A stretch of 64,000 bases of DNA from an uncultured Flavobacteriaceae bacterium (GTDB taxonomy: Bacteria; Bacteroidota; Bacteroidia; Flavobacteriales; Flavobacteriaceae). Below the pieces are notes generated by a model. That model was not told the origin of the DNA. It saw only the letters and a program-made list of their open reading frames with translations, and did no database searches. Shown here piece after piece: positions 43,241 to 52,266 of this stretch. The DNA is taken from NCBI GenBank assembly GCA_913045325.1, contig CAJWPZ010000004.1, forward strand, positions 28,342 to 92,341. The letters run 5' to 3'. Every line of letters starts with the position of its first letter. Positions within the stretch are counted from its first letter, which is position 1. The translations under genes and the position numbers were made by a program.

Positions 43241-43311
43241 GGCATCATGGCCGAGCGGCTAGGCAGAGGTCTGCAAAACCTTCTACAGCGGTTCGAATCC
43301 GCTTGATGCCT
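43241..43311 (+). tRNA. tRNA-Cys (GCA)
   Basis: A 71-base cloverleaf. The acceptor stem GGCATCA pairs perfectly with TGATGCC, discriminator T. D stem GCC/GGC, anticodon stem GAGGT/ACCTT around CTGCAAA with anticodon GCA, and T stem AGCGG/CCGCT around TTCGAAT. The 3' CCA is not encoded. A terminator follows at once. Confidence 0.95.
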
Positions 43312-43313
43312 CT

Positions 43314-43346
43314 AAAACCTTCAGTGAAAACTGGAGGTTTTTTTTA
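43314..43346 (+). terminator. Terminator of tRNA-Cys
   Basis: Stem AACCTTCAGT/ACTGGAGGTT (10 pairs, one T-G) with GAAA loop, followed by a T-rich run. It starts three bases after the tRNA 3' end. Confidence 0.85.
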
Positions 43347-43367
43347 TTTAAATATACCTTACGGTAC

Positions 43368-44051
43368 TTACTTTACAGGATTGAATTGGGCATCGATTCT
43401 TTCAATGTTATTTGTTACCCCAGAGGGTAGTACTCCTTGAAACAACATAAAAACACCAAAAAATACAATTAGTATGCTCACCCATTTTTTTGTTTTTATT
43501 ATAAAGCGGGGAGTTAGTTTATTTTTTAATTTTTTTGCTGCTGCAATTTTCAATAAATCAACACAGAAAAAAACAGCCAATACGGTGGCAAGAAATAATA
43601 TAACTCCGTTTTCGGAATTTGTCAAAGCATTGGCCGCAATAATGGTTAATACCCAACCAGAAAGGACACCGAAGTTCACAAAATTAAGTAAGAAGCCTTT
43701 TAAAAATAACCCTCCAAGGTTTGTTTTAACACTAACGGCGTAATGTTCTCTTACTATTTTAATAAAGTTTTTTGAGGTTCTTATATAAGAAATAATACCA
43801 TATGAAATTAATATAACTCCGCCAAAAACAAGTAAACCTGGATCATCTTTTACGTGTTTTAAAATTTTTGAGGTGCTGAAATAAGCTATTACTATAAAAA
43901 CAACATCCGCCGATAGTGCGCCTAAATCAAAAAAAACACCTGCCTTAAAGCCCTTGGTAATACTTGTTTCAATTAAGGTGAAAAAAATAGGGCCTATCGC
44001 AAAAGCAAGAATAAAGCCATAGAAAGCGGCGTATGTTAGTCCATCAAACAT
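43368..44051 (-). CDS. LysE-family exporter
   Basis: A 227-aa membrane protein with six predicted helices (about 5-25, 40-60, 70-90, 115-135, 145-165, 185-207). The N-terminus GFILAFAIGPIFFTLIETSITKGFKAGVFFDLGALSADVV-type sequence is the LysE/RhtB signature, with the GP motif at about 20-21. Likely exports an amino acid or other small molecule, substrate unknown. It ends 56 bases after tRNA-Cys in convergent orientation and lies downstream of rnr on the same strand, 32 bases apart, so rnr and this gene may share an mRNA. Confidence 0.88.
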   Translation of the reverse strand: MFDGLTYAAFYGFILAFAIGPIFFTLIETSITKGFKAGVFFDLGALSADVVFIVIAYFSTSKILKHVKDDPGLLVFGGVILISYGIISYIRTSKNFIKIVREHYAVSVKTNLGGLFLKGFLLNFVNFGVLSGWVLTIIAANALTNSENGVILFLATVLAVFFCVDLLKIAAAKKLKNKLTPRFIIKTKKWVSILIVFFGVFMLFQGVLPSGVTNNIERIDAQFNPVK

Positions 44052-44083
44052 AAGGTGTAATTTACAAAGGTTTTATTGATATT

Positions 44084-46300
44084 TTAAATACTGTCTGGCC
44101 TTTGTTCTAACATTGTAAAATCAAGGTGTTTTCTAACTAAATCAGCATTTTTAACCCTTACATATACTTCGTCTCCAAGGGTAAAGGTGTTTTGGGTTTT
44201 TCTACCAACAACCGCATACTCTTCTTTTATAAACTCATAGTGATCGTCTCTCATATCTTGAATACGAACCATACCTTCGCATTTATTTGATACAATTTCT
44301 ATATAAATACCCCACTCTGTTACCCCACTAATTACACCTAAGAAATCTTGATCTTGGTGATCTTTCATGTATTTAATTTGCATGTATTTAATACTATCTC
44401 GTTCTGCCCTTGCAGCCAAGCCTTCTCTCTCACTACTGTGTCTACATTTTTCTTCAAAAGCTTCTTGTTTTGGAGTTGTGTTTTTATCAAGGTAGTGTTG
44501 TAGTAGCCTATGAACCATTACATCTGGATACCTTCTAATAGGAGAAGTGAAGTGGGTATAGTGATCAAAAGCTAAGCCGTAATGACCTATGTTGTTCGTG
44601 GTATACACTGCCTTACTCATTGTGCGTATAGCCAAAGTATCTACCATGTTTTGTTCTTTTTTGCCATGTACATCTTTGAGTAATTTATTCATAGACTGGG
44701 CGGTAGATTTTTTGTCTTTTGTGTCTAGTTTATAACCAAATTGCTTTATTATTTTTTCTAATGCAGCTATTTTTTCATCATCTGGCTCATCATGAACTCT
44801 ATATATAAAGGTTTTTTTAGGGTTTTGTTTTCCAATAAACGCAGCCACACTTCTGTTGGCAAGAAGCATAAACTCTTCAATTAATTTATTAGCATCTTTA
44901 CTCTCTTTGAAATATACCCCTTCTGGGTTATTAGTTTCATCAAGTTTAAAACGCACTTCTACTTTATCAAAAGAAATAGCGCCGTTATTCATTCTTTTTT
45001 TACGAATAATTTTAGCTAATCTGTCTAATTCTAAAATAGCTTTAGCAATAGGTTTATCAACAGTGTAAGCAGTATCTGTTATAGAAATATCTGCAGGGAT
45101 GTGTGTGTTTAATTCAGTGGTATTATCTTGGTTTGCCTCTATTATCTGTTGGGCCTCTTCATAAGCAAAACGAGCATCACTATAGGTAACTGTTCTACCA
45201 AACCACTGGTTTATAACCTCTGCATTATTACTTATTTCAAACACAGCAGAAAAGGTATATTTCTCTTCATGTGGGCGCAAAGAACAGGCGCCGTTACTTA
45301 AAATTTCAGGTAACATTGGCACAACTCTATCTACTAGATATACGGAAGTTGCACGCTCAAAGGCCTCATCATCTAGGATGGTTCCTTCTTTAAGATAGTG
45401 TGATACATCTGCTATATGAATTCCTATTTCATGATTTCCATTTTCTAGGGTTGTAAAAGAAAGCGCATCATCAAAATCTTTTGCATCTTTTGGATCTATA
45501 GTGAAAGTAAGATCTTTACGCATATCTCTGCGTTTTTTTATTTCAATTTCTTGTATAGAGGTATCTATTTTATTAGCAAAATCTTCTATTGGTTTAGCAA
45601 ATTCATAAGGCAATCCATATTGAGCAAGTATTGCATGTATTTCTGTATGGTGCTCTCCAGGCATTCCTAATCTTTTTAATACACTACCAAAAGGAGAATC
45701 TGCATTTTGTGGCCAATCATCTAAAGAAACTAAAACCATTTCTCCTTGCTGTGCTCCATTAAGATTGTTTTTAGATATAAAAATATCTGTGACCATTTTA
45801 TGATCTGCAACATCAACAAAAGCAAAACGATCTGTAATATCTATAGTACCAACAAACTCTGTTTTTTTACGCTCTATAATTTTAGTTACTTCCCCTTCTG
45901 TTTTTCCGCCTTTTCTGCGTTTAAAAACATATACTTCAACGATATCTCCATTGAGAGATTTATTAAGGTTTTTACTTTTTACGTAAATATCTTCTTCTAA
46001 ATCTTCTACAATTATATATCCCTGCCCTCTTCCAGCCATATCTACACGGCCGGTGTAATAGTTTTGAGAAGGTGTTATAATGTATTTTCCTCTATCAACC
46101 TCTTGTATGGTTTTTTCTACCTCTAAGAGCTTTAATTTTTTTATAATTTGGTTTCTACTACTAGGATCATCTACACCTAATTTTGAAGCTAATTGTTTGT
46201 AATTATGAGGTTTACTATGGTCTTTTCTTAAAATAGCAAGGATGCTTTGGGTAAGATTTTCAATTTTATTAGAAGAATTTCTTCTTTTTTGTCTTTTCAT
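44084..46300 (-). CDS. rnr: Ribonuclease R
   Basis: A 738-aa processive 3'-5' exoribonuclease that degrades structured RNA. It has an N-terminal winged helix (about 15-75), two cold-shock domains (about 80-225), the RNB catalytic domain (about 255-590) with DPKDAKDFDDALSF and GIHIADVSHYLKEGT, and a C-terminal S1 domain (about 645-730). Its DNA is more AT-rich than glnS or pgk (one 60-base line near 45.0 kb has about 25% G+C). No promoter of the usual type was seen in the 265 bases upstream (46301-46565), which is AT-rich and otherwise featureless. Confidence 0.97.
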   Translation of the reverse strand: MKRQKRRNSSNKIENLTQSILAILRKDHSKPHNYKQLASKLGVDDPSSRNQIIKKLKLLEVEKTIQEVDRGKYIITPSQNYYTGRVDMAGRGQGYIIVEDLEEDIYVKSKNLNKSLNGDIVEVYVFKRRKGGKTEGEVTKIIERKKTEFVGTIDITDRFAFVDVADHKMVTDIFISKNNLNGAQQGEMVLVSLDDWPQNADSPFGSVLKRLGMPGEHHTEIHAILAQYGLPYEFAKPIEDFANKIDTSIQEIEIKKRRDMRKDLTFTIDPKDAKDFDDALSFTTLENGNHEIGIHIADVSHYLKEGTILDDEAFERATSVYLVDRVVPMLPEILSNGACSLRPHEEKYTFSAVFEISNNAEVINQWFGRTVTYSDARFAYEEAQQIIEANQDNTTELNTHIPADISITDTAYTVDKPIAKAILELDRLAKIIRKKRMNNGAISFDKVEVRFKLDETNNPEGVYFKESKDANKLIEEFMLLANRSVAAFIGKQNPKKTFIYRVHDEPDDEKIAALEKIIKQFGYKLDTKDKKSTAQSMNKLLKDVHGKKEQNMVDTLAIRTMSKAVYTTNNIGHYGLAFDHYTHFTSPIRRYPDVMVHRLLQHYLDKNTTPKQEAFEEKCRHSSEREGLAARAERDSIKYMQIKYMKDHQDQDFLGVISGVTEWGIYIEIVSNKCEGMVRIQDMRDDHYEFIKEEYAVVGRKTQNTFTLGDEVYVRVKNADLVRKHLDFTMLEQRPDSI

Positions 46301-46540
46301 TATTTTTTCTTGTTCTTATATAATTTATAAGACACGTATTAATTTATATTTCTTAAAGGTATTGATTTAAATAAAGTTCAGGATGAACTATAATTTACGT
46401 GAAGAGGGTTTAAAATAAAATACGTTTGTTTTAAACCAATTTATTAAGATTAATGCAAAGCTACACTTTTAATATTAAATGAATAATATAATAGATATAT
46501 CAAGCGTTGGGTAGGGTGTATATTGATTTAAAATAAATAG

Positions 46541-46548
46541 TATCTTTA
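46541..46548 (+). promoter_or_regulatory. -7-like box upstream of the DUF2007 gene
   Basis: TATCTTTA at 46541-46548, 17 bases before the start codon. It matches the TATCTTTA variant seen at gltX and folB, but no -33 TTG lies at 19 bases. Confidence 0.25.
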
Positions 46549-46565
46549 GTGAAAAAGTAAACTAA

Positions 46566-46781
46566 ATGGAAGATTTTAAAACCATAGCTATTTTTTCATT
46601 TGCTAGTGAATATGTAGTATTAGCGCATTTATTAGAGCAGGCAGAAGTTCGTTTTATTTTTCAAAACGAAACAGTAATAGGTGTTTTACCTTTTCATAGT
46701 AATAAACATGGTGGAATTAGATTAAAAGTACATCCCGATCATATAAAAAAGGCAGAGAAAATAATTTCCTCTCTTAGTTAA
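46566..46781 (+). CDS. DUF2007 small protein
   Basis: A 71-aa protein. The pattern FKTIAIFSFASEYVVLAHLLEQAEVRFIFQNE with a C-terminal GGIRLKVHPDHIKKAEKII matches the DUF2007 fold, a ferredoxin-like alpha-beta domain found next to signalling or protease subunits in other genomes. Function unknown. It borders the long AT-rich gene-free stretch that follows. Confidence 0.85.
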   Translation: MEDFKTIAIFSFASEYVVLAHLLEQAEVRFIFQNETVIGVLPFHSNKHGGIRLKVHPDHIKKAEKIISSLS

Positions 46782-47318
46782 TTTATCATTTTTAGTACTC
46801 ATTTCATACTTATCAACAAGTATATATACATCTCATTTCTTTTTTATAAATTTTTAAAATAAATTGATGGCTATTATGGTATGTTAATAGCGGTATATCT
46901 TTTTATAGTTTTATATATAAACCTAAGTTATTAAATCTTATAAGTATACTATAAACATATTTTAAATAACTTTACTAACTGAAAAACAAGAGTTTAAATT
47001 AGTAATTAACAAACCTTGTAAACCTATATTAACAGTGTTTTATTAATAACTAATTTTAAAAACAGTGTTTAAAAAACATCCTTTTTATTAAATAACTTAC
47101 ATAAAACTAAGTATGTTATAATTAGGTTTATAGAAAAAATAATACATATTGAATAATCAATTTACATACACAACTTTTTCTATTATTTTTCTATCAACAC
47201 CTATTAACAATTTAACCTGAGTTATGAACTAAGTTATATATAGTTGATAACCTCTATAAAATTATAATATCAAGACTTTTTTGAACTACTATATTTGTAT
47301 AAAAATAAACAAAGCACC
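46782..47318. other. AT-rich gene-free stretch, candidate replication origin (oriC)
   Basis: 537 bases without a credible gene, dominated by A and T. DnaA-box-like 9-mers (TTATCCACA with one to three changes) are TTATCAACA 46810-46818, TATTAACAG 47027-47035, CTATCAACA 47191-47199, CTATTAACA 47201-47209, TTATGAACT 47222-47230 and, on the minus strand, TTATCAACT 47242-47250. AACAGTGTTT occurs twice, at 47031-47040 and 47061-47070, exactly 30 bases apart. mnmG with two parS-like sites lies to the left and rnpA to the right, both common origin neighbours. No dnaA gene or perfect DnaA box is present, so this is a hypothesis. Confidence 0.4.
47290..47297 (+). promoter_or_regulatory. -7 box of rpiB
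   Basis: TATATTTG at 47290-47297, full TAnnTTTG match, 21 bases upstream of the rpiB ATG. No clear -33 element. Confidence 0.4.
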
Positions 47319-47750
47319 ATGAAAATAGCTATAGGAAATGACCATGCAGGACCAGATTATAAATTTGCTATTGTTAAACTTCTAGAATCTAAAGGTATTA
47401 CTATTGAAAACTACGGCACAAACACTTTAGATAGTGTTGATTATCCAGATTTTGCAAACCCAGTTGCAAAGGCTGTAAATGAAAACCTTGTTGATTTTGG
47501 AATACTAATTTGCGGAAGCGCAAACGGCGTTGCTATGACCGCAAATAAGTATCCTAAGGTAAGAGCAGGGTTGTGTTGGACAAATGAAATAGTTGAACTC
47601 ATACGATTACACAACAATGCAAATATTTTATGTATACCTGCAAGATTTACCTCAATTGCACAAGCTTTAAAAATGGTTGACACTTTTTTAAACACTGATT
47701 TTGAAGGTGGTCGCCACCAAAACAGAGTAGATAAAATTAAATGTATGTAG
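47319..47750 (+). CDS. rpiB: Ribose 5-phosphate isomerase B
   Basis: Interconverts ribose 5-phosphate and ribulose 5-phosphate in the pentose phosphate pathway. It is 143 aa from the ATG at 47319 (the frame opens eight codons earlier, but family proteins begin MKIAIGNDHAG). LICGSANGVAMTANKYPKVRAGLC (about 65-88) is the RpiB/LacAB signature and HNNANILCIPAR follows. The GNAT gene starts 20 bases downstream, so they are cotranscribed. Confidence 0.96.
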   Translation: MKIAIGNDHAGPDYKFAIVKLLESKGITIENYGTNTLDSVDYPDFANPVAKAVNENLVDFGILICGSANGVAMTANKYPKVRAGLCWTNEIVELIRLHNNANILCIPARFTSIAQALKMVDTFLNTDFEGGRHQNRVDKIKCM

Positions 47751-47770
47751 TTTTAAAACACACCTAGTTT

Positions 47771-48217
47771 ATGGATATAGAGATTAAGACATTTAAAGAA
47801 TTAGACACCGAAACTCTGTATGATATTCTACAATTAAGAAGTAGTGTTTTTGTTGTAGAGCAAGACTGCGTTTACCAAGATATAGACGGTAAAGATAAAG
47901 AGGCGCTTCATGTAATATTAAAAAAACAAGGAAAAACAGTAGCCTATACACGTTGTTTTGCTCCTGGGGTGTATTATAAAGAAGCCTCTATTGGAAGGGT
48001 TGTTGTTATTAAACAAGAGCGGAAAAACAACTACGGTCACCAAATAATGAAAATATCACTTCAGGCTATTTTAACCAATTATAACACACAAGACATTAAG
48101 CTTTCTGCTCAAAAATATCTTAAAGAATTTTATGAAAGCCACGGCTTTCATAAAATAGGAAAAGGGTATCTCGAAGACGGAATACCACACATATTAATGG
48201 GCAACAAAATAAACTAA
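47771..48217 (+). CDS. GNAT N-acetyltransferase (ElaA-like)
   Basis: A 148-aa acetyltransferase. LYDILQLRSSVFVVEQDCVYQDIDGKDKEALHV (about 17-49) is the ElaA-type N-terminus, and IGRVVVIKQERKNNYGHQIMKISL (about 75-98) is the acetyl-CoA-binding motif with Q/RxxGxG/A relaxed to RKNNYGH. Substrate unknown. It is the second gene after rpiB and converges on the S41 peptidase gene, six bases between stops. Confidence 0.9.
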   Translation: MDIEIKTFKELDTETLYDILQLRSSVFVVEQDCVYQDIDGKDKEALHVILKKQGKTVAYTRCFAPGVYYKEASIGRVVVIKQERKNNYGHQIMKISLQAILTNYNTQDIKLSAQKYLKEFYESHGFHKIGKGYLEDGIPHILMGNKIN

Positions 48218-48223
48218 TAGTAC

Positions 48224-49855
48224 TTACTTTAAGATTTTTCTATACCTACCCTCATTATTTAAAATCTCTACCGCTGCTCTAATTTCAGGATTATTTAAAA
48301 CCTGATACTTATACAAACCACTACTGTAAAAATATTGCTTTAATATCTCGGCTTTTAATAGTGCAATAATTTCAGGCTTTTTGTCTGTTATTTTCTTTTT
48401 TTTAGCCTGTGTTATTGACGCCATTAACTCCTTAAAATTTCCTTGTATTTGTTTTTCTAAACCGTCATCTTCGGCTTTTCGGAGTGCTTTTTTAAATGAC
48501 AATTCTGTTTGGGTTTCAAAATTAAACTCATTGTTTTTTAAGTATTTTAAAAAGCCTTGAAAATCTTTGTCAGTAAAACTAAAATCTTCCCAGCGCTGCA
48601 GTTTATTATCATAGCGGTATTGTGTGGCGTAGTTAAAAAGAACATTCTCTTTCAGTAGCGCCGTGGTAATGGGGCTAAATTTTGCGGTTTCTATTTCAAT
48701 ATCTGGTAAAATACCCCCACCATCATACACGGTTCTTCCGCCTTTGGTTTTAAAAGCATTGTACTTTTTTGGATCCAAGCGCACAGGATCTCCGTTTTCA
48801 TCTCTATTCCAGTAATCAAGGGCTTGAATACAACGACCACTTGGGGTGTAATAACGAGAAATAGTTACCTTAAGCTGTGAGCCATAAATTAAGTTTTTAG
48901 GGCGTTGTACAAGCCCTTTTCCAAAACTACGAGCCCCTATAATTACACCTCGGTCTAGATCCTGTAATCCTCCAGAGACAATCTCACTTGCCGAGGCGCT
49001 TCTACCATTAATCAGAACAGCCAGCGGTATAGCTACATCAAAAGGCTCTGCGGTGGTTTTGTAAACCTTATTGTATTTTTTTATTACAGATTGTGTGGTT
49101 GTAATAACCTCTCCTTTTTCTACAAATAGATTTACAACACCAATCGCCTGGTTTAATAAACCTCCTGGATTTCCTCTAAGGTCTAAAATAATCTTCTTTG
49201 CGCCCTGTAGCTTTAAGTCTTCCAGCGCATTTTTTGTTTGTGAGGTTGTTTTTTTGTTGAATTTACTCAGTACAATGTATCCAATATCTTCATTTATTAA
49301 TGTGTAATACGGAACCGCTTTTACTTCAACAGCGCCCCTTGTTACGGACGTTGTGTTGGTTTTTCCTTGTCTAGTGTATTGTATTTTAACCTTTGTTGCT
49401 GCAGTTCCCTTAAGCAGCTCTCTTGGGTCATCTTCATAGCTAGATATATTTGTTTGTTCTATTTTTGTAATTATATCTCCAGGTCTGAGACCCGCTTTAT
49501 CTGCGGGGTAGTTCTCAAACACCTCTAAAACAGTTAGCTCTTTGTTTTTATAACGCATGGCCGCCCCAACACCTGTATAAACGCCACTGTTTTTAATGCG
49601 CGCATCTTCTACGGCCTGCTCGTTCCAATACACAGTATAAGGGTCTAGGTCTTCTAACACGCCCTTTATAGCGTTATCCATTAGCGTCGCCGGGGTTACC
49701 TTGTCCACATAATTCATGTTTAGCTCTTTGTAAAGCGAGGTGAAAATTTCAAGTTGTTTTGCAATTTCAAAGAAATCATTTTTTACAACTGTAGTAAACC
49801 CAACCGCGCCAAAAAGAACAACGACAACAAATGGTAAAATAATTTTTTTTCTCAT
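48224..49855 (-). CDS. S41 family C-terminal processing peptidase
   Basis: A 543-aa periplasmic protease with an N-terminal signal anchor (residues about 5-22), a PDZ domain (about 85-170) and the S41 catalytic domain (about 185-350). The nucleophile serine lies in GRSASASEIVSGGLQDLDRG (near 290) and the general-base lysine in GARSFGKGLVQRP (near 316). A 150-residue C-terminal extension rich in Lys and Asn follows. Likely degrades or trims envelope proteins from their C-termini. It lies 33 bases downstream of rnpA. Confidence 0.95.
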   Translation of the reverse strand: MRKKIILPFVVVVLFGAVGFTTVVKNDFFEIAKQLEIFTSLYKELNMNYVDKVTPATLMDNAIKGVLEDLDPYTVYWNEQAVEDARIKNSGVYTGVGAAMRYKNKELTVLEVFENYPADKAGLRPGDIITKIEQTNISSYEDDPRELLKGTAATKVKIQYTRQGKTNTTSVTRGAVEVKAVPYYTLINEDIGYIVLSKFNKKTTSQTKNALEDLKLQGAKKIILDLRGNPGGLLNQAIGVVNLFVEKGEVITTTQSVIKKYNKVYKTTAEPFDVAIPLAVLINGRSASASEIVSGGLQDLDRGVIIGARSFGKGLVQRPKNLIYGSQLKVTISRYYTPSGRCIQALDYWNRDENGDPVRLDPKKYNAFKTKGGRTVYDGGGILPDIEIETAKFSPITTALLKENVLFNYATQYRYDNKLQRWEDFSFTDKDFQGFLKYLKNNEFNFETQTELSFKKALRKAEDDGLEKQIQGNFKELMASITQAKKKKITDKKPEIIALLKAEILKQYFYSSGLYKYQVLNNPEIRAAVEILNNEGRYRKILK

Positions 49856-49888
49856 TAGTAAGAATATTTAAGTAGCGGTATTTAAGGG

Positions 49889-50245
49889 CTATTTACTAGG
49901 TAATTTTAATAGGGCGCCCAACACCGCCTTATCTATTGTTTCGAAGCTAGCTACATCTTTCCCGATATAGATAAAAAGAAGGGTAAAAACCACCTTGTTG
50001 CGGCCGTCTATTTCTTTTTTATGAAGCCGGTAGGCCTCCCGCATCAAGCGTTTTATCTTATTGCGCGTAACAGCGCTTTTAAAATTTCTTTTTGCCACCG
50101 CAACACCCGTTTTGGTTTCCTGCGCCCCTGAGGGAAGCCACAATAGTTTTACGGGATACTTGGTTATTGTTTTTCCGCCCTCAAAAAGTAATTTAATATC
50201 TTTTCTGGATTTAAGTTTTTGTTGCTTTGGAAATGTTTCGCTCAA
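49889..50245 (-). CDS. rnpA: Ribonuclease P protein component
   Basis: A 118-aa basic protein that binds the RNase P RNA and helps cut tRNA 5' leaders. VTRNKIKRLMREAYRLHK (about 56-73) is the RNR signature, and FEGGKTITKYPVKLLWLP and GVAVAKRNFKSAV precede it. In many bacteria rnpA lies beside rpmH near the origin. No rpmH is visible here, and the S41 peptidase follows it. Start 50245 lies 114 bases downstream of the M1 peptidase stop. Confidence 0.96.
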   Translation of the reverse strand: MSETFPKQQKLKSRKDIKLLFEGGKTITKYPVKLLWLPSGAQETKTGVAVAKRNFKSAVTRNKIKRLMREAYRLHKKEIDGRNKVVFTLLFIYIGKDVASFETIDKAVLGALLKLPSK

Positions 50246-50290
50246 GACTACTAATTAAGTATCACTATTTAATATGTAAAGATATAAAAA

Positions 50291-50334
50291 GAAAAAAGAC
50301 CTATCTGGCGTAGACACCAAATAGCTCTTTTTTC
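50291..50334 (-). terminator. Terminator between the M1 peptidase gene and rnpA
   Basis: A long imperfect hairpin: GAAAAAAGA with TCTTTTTTC (9 pairs), then CTAT/ATAG and TGG/CCA with single mismatches between blocks. The loop is 8 bases. It lies after the M1 peptidase stop in the direction of transcription, so it should end that transcript before rnpA. Confidence 0.6.
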
Positions 50335-50359
50335 TGTTTTCAAGCCCTTTACATCAAGG

Positions 50360-52183
50360 TTATTCAGGTTTAAAAACGTTATTTTCTCTATTTACATCTG
50401 CCAATGTTTGCGAAGCGTCTATTTCAACAGACACCACTTCTTTGCCGTTGGCAATCTCTAAAGTATAGGTTGGATATGCCCACGCCCAATCTTTTACCAA
50501 GGTTCTTTTAAGGCCTTTAAAATTCGTTGGCTTTTCACCTCGCATCATTTGCAGAGGAATGTAAAACTGCTCTTTACTTCCGTCCTTATAAGTAACATCA
50601 AGATCAATAGGCATTCCCATTGCCCCGATTCTCTCAAGGGTAATGGTGGTTGCTTTTTCTCCGACCTGGGTAGATTTAATTCCGTAATCTATGGTTTTGG
50701 TGGTTTGCGTCCAGTCCATCAAATACCAATCTAGCTCTATGCCGGCTGTTTTTTCTGCAACTCTAATAAAATCGTTTGGCGTAGGGTGCTTAAAAGACCA
50801 ATCTGTAAAATATCTCTTCAATGTTTTATTTAGGTTTTCCTTACCAATAATATACCCTAATTGAGCCAAAAACACAGCCCCTTTGCTGTAGGCTGTAATC
50901 CCATAAGCGCGGTTGGAGGCGTATCTATCTGCGTGTGTTGTTTGAGGCTCTTCTTTACCGCTGTTTGCTAAAAAAGTATACCCCCTATAAGACCCTGTGT
51001 GAGGATTTGCGGCATACTCTTGGTTTACTTGGTTAATAGCCTCATTGGATATATAAGAGGTGAACCCCTCATCCATCCACTCGTGCTTCCCTTCGTTGGT
51101 GGCCATTAAAAACTGAAACCAGGTATGGGCCAACTCATGTGCTGTTACACCTACCAATGATGCAAAGGTTCTGTTTCCCGTAATTAAAGTACACATTGCA
51201 TACTCCATGCCTCCGTCACCACCTTGAATGACAGAATACTGCTTGTATGGATATGCGCCAACGTTTTCGTTAAAATAGCGCAATATTTCTGCTGTTTTTG
51301 GCTGTAAGTTTGTCCAGTTTTCTAAAATATCTGGATTATTTTTAAAGTAAAAGTTTAGGGTTGTGCCATCGTCAGCAAGGAGTTGTTGGTGCAGGTAATC
51401 TGTATCTGCAGCCCAGGTAAAGTCATGCACATTTGGAGCTATAAAGTTCCATGATTTTTTTCCTCTTCTTGCCTGCATTACAGGTCTGTATGGGTTGTCA
51501 CCCAGTATGTTTGTTTTGTTGTAACCAGTTGCTGCAACAGTGTATTTTTTATCGATGTTAATTGTTACGTTAAAATCACCCCAGGGGCTATGAAACTCTC
51601 TTCCAATGTATGGGTCTGCGTGCCACCCTTGAAAATCATACTCTGCCATTTTTGGGTACCACTGCGTCATAGAAAAACGAACTCCTTCTGCGTTGTCTCT
51701 CCCACTTCTTCTTATTTGCAGGGGTATTTGCGCATCCCAAGACATTTTAAACGTGCTCTTTGCACCTGGTTGTATTGGCTCTTTAAGAGTCACCTCAAGG
51801 ACAGTACCCACAACTTGGTAGTCAAGCTTTTTACCATCTTGGGTTAGTTTATGCGGCTTTATGTACCCAATCTCACTTGGCGTTAGTTTAGAAATTCTGT
51901 CTCCAACCCTTTTGTCTGGATCCTCAATTGTTAAGGATCTAACATCCATCTCACTACCGGGCTGAAAGGCATTAAAATATAAATGATAAAAAACCTTTTC
52001 TAGCACATCTGGAGAGTTGTTGGTGTATACCAGGGTTTGCTTACCGCTGTATTGATTGTTTTTTTCATCCACATCAATAGTCATGTTGTAATCAACATGT
52101 TGTTGCCAGTAGGTGGTGTTGTTTTGTGCAACCACATTTGAGAACAAACACAGGGTCAAGGCAAAATTTAAAAGTGTTTTCAT
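50360..52183 (-). CDS. M1 family aminopeptidase
   Basis: A 607-aa secreted zinc metallopeptidase with signal peptide MKTLLNFALTLCLFSNVVAQ (start ATG 52183, upstream in-frame starts are worse). The zinc motif is HELAHTWFQFLMATNEGKHEWMDEGF (HExxH plus glutamate 18 residues on, near residues 350-375). GGDGGMEYAMCTLI (about 323-336) is the exopeptidase G(G)MEN-like site with Gly-Met-Glu. Substrate is the N-terminus of peptides. It is monocistronic, with a terminator downstream. Confidence 0.94.
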   Translation of the reverse strand: MKTLLNFALTLCLFSNVVAQNNTTYWQQHVDYNMTIDVDEKNNQYSGKQTLVYTNNSPDVLEKVFYHLYFNAFQPGSEMDVRSLTIEDPDKRVGDRISKLTPSEIGYIKPHKLTQDGKKLDYQVVGTVLEVTLKEPIQPGAKSTFKMSWDAQIPLQIRRSGRDNAEGVRFSMTQWYPKMAEYDFQGWHADPYIGREFHSPWGDFNVTINIDKKYTVAATGYNKTNILGDNPYRPVMQARRGKKSWNFIAPNVHDFTWAADTDYLHQQLLADDGTTLNFYFKNNPDILENWTNLQPKTAEILRYFNENVGAYPYKQYSVIQGGDGGMEYAMCTLITGNRTFASLVGVTAHELAHTWFQFLMATNEGKHEWMDEGFTSYISNEAINQVNQEYAANPHTGSYRGYTFLANSGKEEPQTTHADRYASNRAYGITAYSKGAVFLAQLGYIIGKENLNKTLKRYFTDWSFKHPTPNDFIRVAEKTAGIELDWYLMDWTQTTKTIDYGIKSTQVGEKATTITLERIGAMGMPIDLDVTYKDGSKEQFYIPLQMMRGEKPTNFKGLKRTLVKDWAWAYPTYTLEIANGKEVVSVEIDASQTLADVNRENNVFKPE

Positions 52184-52266
52184 AGGATATAGATATGGTG
52201 TTATAAAATTTCGGCCACTCATTTCCTGAGAAAAAGCAGCCGATTTTCTTTGATTGAAATTAGAAT

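Noticed and set aside
43210..43440. A plus-strand open frame of 76 codons across tRNA-Cys
   Set aside because: It spans the tRNA, its terminator and the end of the LysE-type gene, and has no plausible protein features.
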